From NCBI RefSeq assembly GCF_000377745.1, contig NZ_KB898708.1, forward strand, positions 372,001 to 436,000: a stretch of 64,000 nucleotides of DNA. Direction: 5' to 3'. The translations under genes and the position numbers were made by a program. How positions within the stretch are numbered: position 1 is the first letter of the stretch; every line of letters starts with the position of its first letter. The notes under the pieces are model-generated. The model ran no database searches. It saw only the letters and a program-made list of their open reading frames with translations, and was not told where the DNA came from. Below are positions 43,628 through 52,600 of the stretch, piece after piece. This DNA comes from Gilvimarinus chinensis DSM 19667. Lineage in GTDB: Bacteria; Pseudomonadota; Gammaproteobacteria; Pseudomonadales; Cellvibrionaceae.

Positions 43628-45835
43628 TTAACCTTTGTGGCGCACTTCCCAACAGTGATGAACTTTCTGATTGCGAGCGAAATCTTCGGCGATGGTCTCA
43701 CGAGTAATATTGGTGATATCAAATGCGGCCAGCGCTTGCTCATCCAGTTTAAAGCTGCGCAAATTATTGGAAAAATACAGCACGCCATCGTCTTCCAGCA
43801 TCGACATCGCCTTTTGTATTAAAAAGACGTGGTCGCGCTGGACGTCCAGCACATCGGCCATGCGTTTTGAATTGGAAAAGCTCGGCGGATCCAACATAAT
43901 CAGGTCAAACTTTTGCGTCTGGGGCTTTTGCAACCATTGCAGGCAGTCAGCCTGCTCCAGGCGGTTTTTAGATTCTGACAAACCGTTAAGCGCCAGATTT
44001 TTGCGCGCCCAATTTAAATAGGTTTGCGACATATCTACGCTTAAGGTAAAACGCGCGCCCGCGACAGCCGCCTGAACGCTTGCCGCGGCCGCATAACAAA
44101 ACAGGTTTAAGAAGCGTTTACCCTTAGCCTGCTGAGCAATCTTTAGGCGCAACGGGCGGTGATCTAGAAATACGCCAGTATCTAAATACTGCCATAAGTT
44201 CACCACAAGCCTCGCCTGCCCCTCTTCAATTTGCAGCAACTCGCCTTCGCTTTGCTCTGCCAATTTCTCGTATTGAGTGGTGCCTTTGTTACGCCGCCGC
44301 TGTTTGTAACTCACGTTTGCCGGCGCCACATTCAAAGCGACAGGCACGGCCTTTTGAATGTCACTAAAACGCTCTGCTGCTTTGTTTTCATCCACAGAGC
44401 GCGGCGGCTGATACTCTTGAACATGCACCTGTAACTTCGGCTCACTCCCGCTAACGCTTTTACCCTGGTACACATCAATAGCACAGGCGTACTCGGGAAT
44501 ATCCGCATCGTAAAGACGATAGCAGGTCGCGCCACTGCGCTTTAAAAAACTCTTTAATTTTTTCTGGTTTTTCTGCAGCCGATTCACCAGCCCCAGAGCC
44601 CCTTCGGTTAAGCTGTCGCGACTGACAGGAGCACTGGCTTCAAGCTCTTTAGGCGGCGCCGTCACAAACTGTTCGTTAGCAATATCAAATAACAGCAGTT
44701 CACTGGGAATGGTGCCGTTAAATAATTTGTATTTTTTATGAGCGCGCAGCCCCATTTGCTTACCAAGCTCGGGGTTGCCGGTAAACACCGCTGCGCGCCA
44801 CCCGGTAAATTCGTCGCGAAAACGCTCTCCCATATGGGCGTAGAGAATTTTCATAGATTCGACCTCACCCAGGCGTTCACCATAGGGCGGGTTACACACG
44901 ATCAAACCTGTTTGTAAGCTTGTGTGTGTAGGCCTTTTAAATTCGCGCAGCTCTTTGCGTGATACGCGCAACCAATCGTCCAATCCGGCGCGGGTGATGT
45001 TTTCTTCGGCGGCGCGAATGACTTTTAAATTAGCGTCATAACCGCGAATTTCCGGTAAGTCATCGCGAGCCAACCCCTGCAAGCGCCGCTCACGAGCTTC
45101 TTGCGTAAGCTCGGCCCACAGCAAAGGCTGATGCTGGCGCCAGCGCTCAAACGCGAATTCGCTGCGATAGAGACCGGGGGCAATATCGGCGGCCATCAGC
45201 GCCGCCTCAATCAGAAAAGTGCCCGAGCCGCACATTGGGTCCAGCAGAGCGGTTTCCGCTTCAGCGCACCAGCCTGCGCGCACTAAAATAGCCGCGGCCA
45301 GGTTTTCTTTAAGAGGGGCCTCCCCTTGCTGCTGGCGATAACCACGCCGATGCAAACTGTCTCCGGACAAATCCAAACTGATATTGGCGCGCCCACGGTT
45401 TAGCCGCACGTTAATGCGTACATCCGGGTTGAGCTTCGCGACCGACGGACGCACCCCGGTCTGTTCACGCAGGCAGTCAACAATGGCGTCTTTAACCTTA
45501 ACCGCCCCAAACTGGGTATTACGTATTCCACTGCCCTGGCCGCTAAAGTCCACCAGCAGCGTGCCCTCCGCACTTAAATGCTCCTGCCAGGGAAGCGCTT
45601 TCACCAAATCATAAAGTTCATCGGCGTTGCGGACACTGCCCGACGCCAGTGGCAATAGCACCTTATTTGCCAAACGCGACCAGAGACAGGCGCGATAAGC
45701 CACCGTCAATTCGCCGCCGAAATAGACACCAGCCACCGTGGCCCGGCAATCTTCTCCCCCCAGAGCTTGCAGTTCATCCAAAAGCAAGCTTTCAAGGCCT
45801 TTGGGACAAGTGGCGAAATATTGTGTTTTGGTCAT
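43628..45835 (-). CDS. rlmL: Bifunctional 23S rRNA methyltransferase RlmKL
   Basis: Methylates G2445 (RlmL half) and G2069 (RlmK half) of 23S rRNA. 735 residues: N-terminal THUMP domain, RlmL catalytic domain with LDPMCGSGTFLIEAA and VCNPPYGERLGE, a linker, and the RlmK PUA-SPOUT-less class I domain with LNLFCYAAAASVQA and LDPPSFSNSKRM. ATG 45835 (MTKTQYFATCPKGLE) is chosen by family N-terminus; a longer form from 45853 lacks a ribosome site. Next to rmf and pyrD, as in Pseudomonas. Confidence 0.95.
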   Translation of the reverse strand: MTKTQYFATCPKGLESLLLDELQALGGEDCRATVAGVYFGGELTVAYRACLWSRLANKVLLPLASGSVRNADELYDLVKALPWQEHLSAEGTLLVDFSGQGSGIRNTQFGAVKVKDAIVDCLREQTGVRPSVAKLNPDVRINVRLNRGRANISLDLSGDSLHRRGYRQQQGEAPLKENLAAAILVRAGWCAEAETALLDPMCGSGTFLIEAALMAADIAPGLYRSEFAFERWRQHQPLLWAELTQEARERRLQGLARDDLPEIRGYDANLKVIRAAEENITRAGLDDWLRVSRKELREFKRPTHTSLQTGLIVCNPPYGERLGEVESMKILYAHMGERFRDEFTGWRAAVFTGNPELGKQMGLRAHKKYKLFNGTIPSELLLFDIANEQFVTAPPKELEASAPVSRDSLTEGALGLVNRLQKNQKKLKSFLKRSGATCYRLYDADIPEYACAIDVYQGKSVSGSEPKLQVHVQEYQPPRSVDENKAAERFSDIQKAVPVALNVAPANVSYKQRRRNKGTTQYEKLAEQSEGELLQIEEGQARLVVNLWQYLDTGVFLDHRPLRLKIAQQAKGKRFLNLFCYAAAASVQAAVAGARFTLSVDMSQTYLNWARKNLALNGLSESKNRLEQADCLQWLQKPQTQKFDLIMLDPPSFSNSKRMADVLDVQRDHVFLIQKAMSMLEDDGVLYFSNNLRSFKLDEQALAAFDITNITRETIAEDFARNQKVHHCWEVRHKG

Positions 45836-45967
45836 GATTAACACTCTGTTCATTCACACACGGCGTAAGGCCTGTGTACTCAATAGCTGCGCGCGGTGTA
45901 GCCGTAAAGCTGTAACCCGCGAAGCGCCTTGGCGCCCTAACAAACCTAGATGACAATTTTAAGACGA

Positions 45968-45997
45968 TTGTGATCTATAAGAGCGGGTGCCTATAAA
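45968..45997 (+). promoter_or_regulatory. Candidate rmf promoter
   Basis: TTGTGA (45968-45973), 18-base spacer, TATAAA (45992-45997), giving a leader of about 300 bases before the rmf ATG. The rest of 45836-46305 is noncoding. A second palindrome sits at 46161-46179 (TTTTTTCGG-C-CCGAAAAAA), either an operator or a hairpin in the leader. RMF is induced at slow growth, so a controlled leader is plausible. Confidence 0.45.
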
Positions 45998-46305
45998 AAT
46001 AAATTCGTTCACAAGCCGTCTGCATTTTGATGTACTGAACGTCCCGCTACAGAAAACTCTCAAACCGCCGGACTTTCCCGGCTTGTAAGCGGGCAATCCA
46101 ACAACAGTGTCGGCCTCTTGGGCCACTCGGTCGCTTTCAACTAATTAAGCGCGCCGCGTATTTTTTCGGCCCGAAAAAAGTCGCCACTGCACCGCTAACC
46201 TAACCGAGGGAGGCAAGAGGCATTACGCAAGCGACTACCGACGGCATTAACGCCCAACACCTGGCCCGCCGTCATTTTAAAGACTAACCAGAGGTATTGC
46301 TAAGC

Positions 46306-46527
46306 ATGAAACGCCAAAAACGTGATCATATTGAACGAGCATTCGGTAAAGGCTACCAGGCCGGCATTGACGGGAGATCCCGAAGTCTTTGCCCCCATGA
46401 GTCTGGCATGGCCCGACAGCGATGGATGAGTGGCTGGCGCGAAGCGCGCACCGATCAATGGGACGGTTTCAATCGCATGGCGCAAGTGCAAAAACTCAGC
46501 AATCTTTCCTATGGAGGTATGCCTTAA
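46306..46527 (+). CDS. rmf: Ribosome modulation factor
   Basis: Small basic protein that dimerises 70S ribosomes into inactive 100S in stationary phase. 73 residues starting MKRQKRDHIERAFGKGYQAG, almost identical to the enteric N-terminus; GRSRSLCPHE and WMSGWREARTDQWDG are conserved. It has a ~18-residue C-terminal extension (MAQVQKLSNLSYGG) beyond E. coli RMF. AGAGGT is 11 bases before the ATG. Confidence 0.95.
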   Translation: MKRQKRDHIERAFGKGYQAGIDGRSRSLCPHESGMARQRWMSGWREARTDQWDGFNRMAQVQKLSNLSYGGMP

Positions 46528-46594
46528 GACATTATGCAAAACACATTGATGATTTATTAAGTTTACCACCGCACGTCTGCCACCAGCAGACCCA

Positions 46595-46616
46595 GCCCGC
46601 GCAAGCGGGCTTTTTT
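46595..46616 (+). terminator. rmf intrinsic terminator
   Basis: GCCCGC (46595-46600), loop GCAA, GCGGGC (46605-46610), six T. It is 68 bases after the rmf stop; the remaining 46617-46708 before the pyrD stop shows nothing. Confidence 0.88.
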
Positions 46617-46708
46617 ATGCTCCGGGCTTTACATCAGTACCTCTCGCCACAGCTTCAGTTCACAACAGAGCTTCGCCAGACTTGCCACAATGCCAGTTTT
46701 TACAGAGG

Positions 46709-47755
46709 TTAACCCTCGGTTTTTGCGCCGTCACTTTTACGGTAGCGAACAATCGCCTTGGCACAATCTTCAATCAGCTCAGGGCCTTCGTAAATGAAGC
46801 CCGAATAAACCTGCACCAGGCTGGCACCGGCCTGCAGTTTTTCCACCGCGGCATCACCGCAATCAATACCACCTACACCGATAATGGGCAGTCGCCCCTG
46901 TAATACTTCGGCAAGCTTGGCAATCACACGGGTGCTTTTATCCCGTACGGGTTTGCCACTCAAACCGCCCGCCTCTTCGTGCAGCGGATTTGCCTCAACG
47001 CCTTCACGACCAATGGTGGTGTTAGTGGCAATAACGCCATCCAACTCAAGCTCTAACAACGTATTGGCGACCGACTCAATGGCTTCATCATCCATGTCAG
47101 GAGCAATTTTCACCGCAATAGGAACATAGCGCTCCTGCGCATCGGCCAGTTTCAGCTGCTCGCGCTTAATCCCGCCCAGCAGCTCTTTCAGGCTGTCTCC
47201 AAACTGCAAGCTACGTAACCCGGGGGTATTCGGAGAAGACACATTGACGGTGATGTAATCGGCATAAGGGTAAACCTTACGCAAACAAATTTTGTAATCG
47301 CTTAACGCATTTTCCACTGGGGTTTTGGCATTTTTGCCAATATTAATCCCCAGAATGCCCTGATAACGACGGTTTTTAACCTGCGCAACCAAGTGCTCAA
47401 CACCTTTGTTGTTGAACCCCATGCGATTGATAATGGCGCCCTGCTCGGTTAAACGGAACAGCCTGGGCTTAGGGTTACCGGGCTGAGGTAAAGGCGTGAC
47501 CGTACCGATTTCCACAAACCCAAAACCCAGCTTACCCAGGGCGTTAAAGTAATCGCCATTTTTATCCAATCCGGCCGCCAAGCCTACTGGGTTGGGAAAG
47601 CACAGGCCCATAACCTCTACCGGATTATCGTCAATTTTTTTGCCAACGAACCCGGCAAGGCCCAAACGCTCAGAGGCGCCAAGAGCGTCCAGACTGAATT
47701 CGTGGGAGACTTCAGGGTTCATGCGAAATAGCAGCTTGCGAATGGCTGAGTACAT
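46709..47755 (-). CDS. pyrD: Dihydroorotate dehydrogenase (quinone), class 2
   Basis: Oxidises dihydroorotate to orotate with ubiquinone at the inner-membrane face; fourth step of pyrimidine synthesis. 348 residues. The N-terminal amphipathic helix [20 protein letters not shown] is class-2-specific; [14 protein letters not shown] holds the catalytic Ser, and [19 protein letters not shown] binds FMN phosphate. ATG 47755 has AGAGG five bases upstream. Next to rmf. Confidence 0.96.
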   Translation of the reverse strand: MYSAIRKLLFRMNPEVSHEFSLDALGASERLGLAGFVGKKIDDNPVEVMGLCFPNPVGLAAGLDKNGDYFNALGKLGFGFVEIGTVTPLPQPGNPKPRLFRLTEQGAIINRMGFNNKGVEHLVAQVKNRRYQGILGINIGKNAKTPVENALSDYKICLRKVYPYADYITVNVSSPNTPGLRSLQFGDSLKELLGGIKREQLKLADAQERYVPIAVKIAPDMDDEAIESVANTLLELELDGVIATNTTIGREGVEANPLHEEAGGLSGKPVRDKSTRVIAKLAEVLQGRLPIIGVGGIDCGDAAVEKLQAGASLVQVYSGFIYEGPELIEDCAKAIVRYRKSDGAKTEG

Positions 47756-47815
47756 GGGATCCTCTCGGGCTATGGCTGGATTAACGGGCCGCAAGGATAC
47801 TCAAAAAGCCCGCTA

Positions 47816-48037
47816 TTAGCCAACTTTGACAAGCTTTTGAAAGCGGTTGCTGTCATCAAAGGTGATGGCGTAGTGGCCCTGCACTCCCTGATGAGTAACA
47901 TGGGGCCGCAAGACAGATACCGGAAAACGCACCTTGCGCCCATCCCGTGCGTAAGCGAGCACATCGCGAACGTTTCCGGCGTACCAGCGCTGTAACTGAT
48001 CGGGGCTTATGGATAGGCTGACAACCACTTGGGGCAA
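47816..48037 (-). CDS. DUF2835 family protein
   Basis: Small basic protein of 73 residues, unknown function. The central block VLAYARDGRKVRFPVSVLRP and VTHQGVQGHYAITFDD are the DUF2835 signature. Start is TTG at 48037, with GAGGAG six bases upstream; the longer frame to 48082 would run into the upstream dehydrogenase stop. It begins ten bases after that gene and lies before pyrD, its usual pseudomonad neighbour. Confidence 0.8.
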   Translation of the reverse strand: MPQVVVSLSISPDQLQRWYAGNVRDVLAYARDGRKVRFPVSVLRPHVTHQGVQGHYAITFDDSNRFQKLVKVG

Positions 48038-48047
48038 TCGATACTCC

Positions 48048-49517
48048 TCATGCAGCGGGCCCCGACTCACCGAAGCACACATATTTCAATTGCTGGTATT
48101 CTGCCATACCTTCACGCCCGCCTTCACGGCCAAAACCGGATTGATCAATTCCGCCAAAGGGCGCCATGGCGTTGGAAATAGCGCCTTCATTTGCGCCAAC
48201 CATACCCGCTTGCAAGGCTTCGCTCACCCGCCATACCCGATCGCTGTTGCTGGCGTAAAAGTAAGCGGCAAGCCCAAACGGTGTGGCGTTGGCCGCATCA
48301 ATCCCGTCTTGTTCAGAATCGAACTTCATCACCGGCGCCATGGGGCCGAAGGTTTCCTCCTGCCAGATCTGCATCTGCTGACTGAGGCCGGTAATCACTA
48401 TCGGAGCCACTCGGTTGTGAGGCAATTTACCCGGGCGCTCACCCAGCACGCATTTGCCACCTTTGGCTAAAGCGTCATCGTAATGTCGCTGAACTTTCTC
48501 AACCGCTTTTTCATTAATCAATGACGTTTGTTTTACCTCTTCGTCAAACCCGTCACCTACTTTTAACTCTTTTAAAGCAGCCGCGAGCTTAGCGACAAAT
48601 TCATCGTGAACCGCCGCCTGGACCAAAAAACGATTGGGACAAATGCAGGTTTGGCCAGTATTGCGAAATTTTGCCGCAATCGCGCCCTTCACCGCCAAAT
48701 CCAGGTCAGCATCGTCAAACACCACAAAAGGCGCATTGCCGCCAAGCTCAAGCGATAGCTTATGCAAGTTATCGGCGCACATAGCCATCAGCTTTCTGCC
48801 CACTTCTGTGGAGCCGGTAAAACTCAGCTTTTTAACCGTGCCAGAACGAGTGAACACTTCACCTACAACCGCCGAAGAACCCGTTAACACATTGAACACA
48901 CCGGCGGGGAAGCCTGCACGCTCGCCAAGCTCGGCCAGAGCCAAGGCACTGAACGGCGTATTGCCAGAAGGCTTAACCAGCATCGAGCACCCAGCGGCTA
49001 GCGCCGCAGCCGCCTTACGGGTAATCATTGCCGCGGGGAAGTTCCAAGGGGTAATCGCCGTGGTAACACCCACAGGCTCGGGCCGAACCACTATACGCTG
49101 ATCGGGCTTCACCGCCGGAATCACCTGTCCGTAACCGCGCTTCGCCTCTTCGGCAAACCACTCAATATAAGATGCGGCGTAATCAATTTCACCGCGCGAC
49201 TCGGTAATCGGTTTGCCCTGTTCCAAGGTCATGATACGAGCCAGATCTTCCTTGTGTTCATGCATCAAATCAAACCATCGGCGTAAGCAGGCCGAACGGT
49301 CGGCGATTGAGGTATTTTTCCAAACCTCGAAACCCTCTGCCGCCGCCGCAATGGACGCACTCACCTGTCCCTCATCCAACGAAGGGACGCGACCGATGAC
49401 TTCGCCATTGGCAGGGTTGACCACCTCAATATGTCCGTCATTCCCGTCGCTTATCCATTGACCATTGCCGTAACAGGCCTCGCGGAACAACTTGGAATCA
49501 TTCAGAGCAAAACTCAT
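48048..49517 (-). CDS. gabD: NAD(P)-dependent succinate-semialdehyde dehydrogenase
   Basis: 489-residue aldehyde dehydrogenase oxidising succinate semialdehyde to succinate in GABA/putrescine breakdown. TLEQGKPITESRGEIDYAAS and ITPWNFPAAMITRK match the GabD group; LELGGNAPFVVFDDAD has the general-base Glu, GQTCICPNRFLVQ the catalytic Cys. The ATG at 49517 has GAGGTG three bases upstream. It could serve the putrescine made by aguAB elsewhere in this window. Related semialdehyde dehydrogenases are not excluded. Confidence 0.87.
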   Translation of the reverse strand: MSFALNDSKLFREACYGNGQWISDGNDGHIEVVNPANGEVIGRVPSLDEGQVSASIAAAAEGFEVWKNTSIADRSACLRRWFDLMHEHKEDLARIMTLEQGKPITESRGEIDYAASYIEWFAEEAKRGYGQVIPAVKPDQRIVVRPEPVGVTTAITPWNFPAAMITRKAAAALAAGCSMLVKPSGNTPFSALALAELGERAGFPAGVFNVLTGSSAVVGEVFTRSGTVKKLSFTGSTEVGRKLMAMCADNLHKLSLELGGNAPFVVFDDADLDLAVKGAIAAKFRNTGQTCICPNRFLVQAAVHDEFVAKLAAALKELKVGDGFDEEVKQTSLINEKAVEKVQRHYDDALAKGGKCVLGERPGKLPHNRVAPIVITGLSQQMQIWQEETFGPMAPVMKFDSEQDGIDAANATPFGLAAYFYASNSDRVWRVSEALQAGMVGANEGAISNAMAPFGGIDQSGFGREGGREGMAEYQQLKYVCFGESGPAA

Positions 49518-49628
49518 CTGCACCTCACTACATTTCAAATCGCTGATTTTTCATATTGCTGGCCTTAAACGCTGAAACTACCAAGCGCGGCAACAGAGTC
49601 AAGCGTAGCTCGCTTCGCGAACACACGG

Positions 49629-52600
49629 TCATGCATTATCCACCTCTGCTGCGCCGTGGCGTGTCACCTGTGCCAAGTCCAGCAACTCTCGCAGCGCGAC
49701 CGCAAACATGGCGTAATCGGTAGAGGTATTCGCATGCGCATGGGTCACCATATTGTTCCAACGTGTGAGCATCAACGTATGTTGCTTTTCCCATTCTTCA
49801 AGCAGCGTCGGTATGCTTTTCTGGCCCAGGCGTGCAGCCAGTGTCTCCGTTAAACTGCGGACCTGCGACTCCAAATCGTCCATGTAGGATTCACGGGCCA
49901 TGGCTTGCCAATAATTGTCTACCTTAGCTTCTGTTAGCTGGCGAGCAAAACCGTCCAGACGCAACTTCTCAATCAGCGCCAAATACAGCTCTGCCACTTC
50001 ATGCAAAGTATTTTTTTGCGAAGCGCCCTGCGCCGTCTGTTCCTGCAAAGAACCGGCCACCTCAACCACACCCAAGCCAGAGTAGAGATAACCAGGCGAT
50101 ACAACGGCGGCGGCAAGCGCTTCACTCACGCCCTGTTGTGTAAACTTTTCAAGCTGCTGCGTTCGGTTTGTAACAGCGGACTCACCCAACAGAGAGGGAA
50201 GCTGCTGAGCATAGGCCTGCAACGGTTCAACAAAACGTTCAATTTGTTCACCTAAGCCGTAATCCCCCCGACGATTGCGTAAAAACCATCGGCATGCGTG
50301 ACGCATGCGCTGCATTAGTTGCTTCATCAAGGCCAGCTGAATCTCAGCCTCTACGGTGTAATCCAGAGCCTCAATACTTCGCCATAAATCCGTTAGCTTC
50401 AGACTGTCCCGAGCCAACACATAAGCGCGTGCGACCTTAACGGCACTGACACCTGCGGCATCTTGCATTCGCTGAACAAACGTTGGCCCCTGAAAATCAA
50501 CAATTTCATTCGCAAGCGCGGTAGCAATAATTTCGCGGCGTAACTGATGGTTGTCGAGTAATTCAGGATAATCACGTTGAAGTTTTTCTGGAAAAAAGTG
50601 TCGGCACAAAGGCGCTATAACGGGATCGTCGCTAATCTCGGCAACGGCCAAATCCTCTTTTAAACCCACCTTAGCGTAAGACACCAGCACCGCAAGCTCG
50701 GGCCGGGTCAGCCCTTCGCCCGCGGCTTGTCTTTCAAGCAGGGCTTCATCTGACGGTAGATGTTCGAGTGTACGGTTTAAGCGGCCCACCTCTTCCAGCT
50801 GATTGATAAATCGGCGCAGCTCTGAAGTGCGAGATAAAGCATCTCGCTGAACCAGACTGATGGCCTGTGTCTGGTGGTAGTTGTTGTTTAACACATCGCT
50901 CGCCACTTCGTCGGTCATGGCTTCGAGCAATTGGTTGCGCTTGTCGAAACTCAACTCACCCGTTTTGGTTAATTCTGACAGCGCAATTTTAATATTGACC
51001 TCGTGATCCGAGCAGTCTACGCCGGCCGAATTATCGATAAAGTCTGTGTTACAAGCGCCACCGGCACGGCAAAACTCGATACGACCCGCCTGGGTCATGC
51101 CTAAATTGCCCCCTTCGCCAAACACTTTGCAGCGTAACTGTTTGCCGTTCACACGCACACTGTCATTGGACTTATCGCCCACATCGCCATGGGATTCAGC
51201 CTCGGCTTTTACGTAGGTGCCGATACCCCCATTCCAAATCAAATCTACTGGCGCTTGCAGCAATGCGTGCAAGAGTTCATTGGGGGTTAACTTATCGGCT
51301 TCGATGGCAAAGCGTTTTTGCATTTCGGGGGTTATGGCAATGGACTTGGCTGAGCGTTCAAAAACACCGCCGCCCTCGCTGATGAGAGTTTTATCGTAGT
51401 CGCTCCACTGACTTCGGGGCAGTTCGAACAAGCGTTTGCGCTCAGAAAAACTGGCTTTAGCGTCAGGGTTCGGGTCGATAAAGATATGCAGATGGTTAAA
51501 AGCCGCCGTCAGTTGCAACGTCTCAGACAGGAGCATGCCATTACCGAACACATCGCCGGCCATATCGCCAATCCCAACCACGGTAAATGCATCTTCCTGA
51601 ACGTTGACACCACGCTCTTTAAAGTGGCGCTGCACACTAACCCAGGCCCCTTTCGCAGTAATCCCCATCGCTTTATGGTCATAACCGTGGCTACCGCCGG
51701 AGGCGAAGGCATCGCCAAGCCAAAAGTCCGCTTTGCTCGCCACCTCATTAGCGATATCAGAAAAGCTCGCCGTGCCCTTATCCGCAGCGACCACTAAATA
51801 AGGGTCGTCTCCGTCGTGGCGGACCACATTATCCGGGGGTATCACAGCGCCGTCTTGCAGGTTGTCGCTCAAGTCCAACAGCGCGGTAATGAACTGTCGG
51901 TAACAGGCTATACCCTCCTGCTGACGTTGATCGCGATCCATGCCATCGGCTTGCTTACACACAAACCCACCTTTAGCACCACTGGGGACAATGACCGCGT
52001 TTTTGACTTGCTGAGCTTTCACCAAGCCCAACACTTCGGTGCGGTAATCCTGCAGTCTGTCGGACCAACGCAAACCGCCGCGGGCCACTTTGCTGCCCCG
52101 TAAATGCACCCCTTCAAACCGAGGAGAAAACACAAAAATTTCAAACATCGGCCGAGGTTCGGGAATATCAGGAATATCGCGCGCGCTGAATTTGATGGCC
52201 AGAAAGTCTCGTGCAGTGTCTTGCTGAACATTCTTTTGATAATAATTACAGCGCACACTGGCCTTGATTAAGGCCAGGTACTGGCGAATCACGCGATCCT
52301 CACCTAAATCGGGCACCTGTTCTAAGCGGCTTGCAATATCTTCTAACAAGCCATCCTGCTCGGTATCGCTTTGCGCCACGGCGGGGTCAAATTTGAGACG
52401 AAACAGCTCACATAACGCCCGCGTTAACTCCGTTTGATTTACCAATGCTTTAGCGATGGTTTCGGTATCGTAATAGAACTGTGTCTGGCGCATATAAGCG
52501 GCGTACACACGCAACAAGTTAACTTGTTGCCAATCGAGTTCGGCGGCCAAGACCAACCTGTTAAAGCTATCGTTAGCGGCCTTGCCTTCGCGCACCGCCC

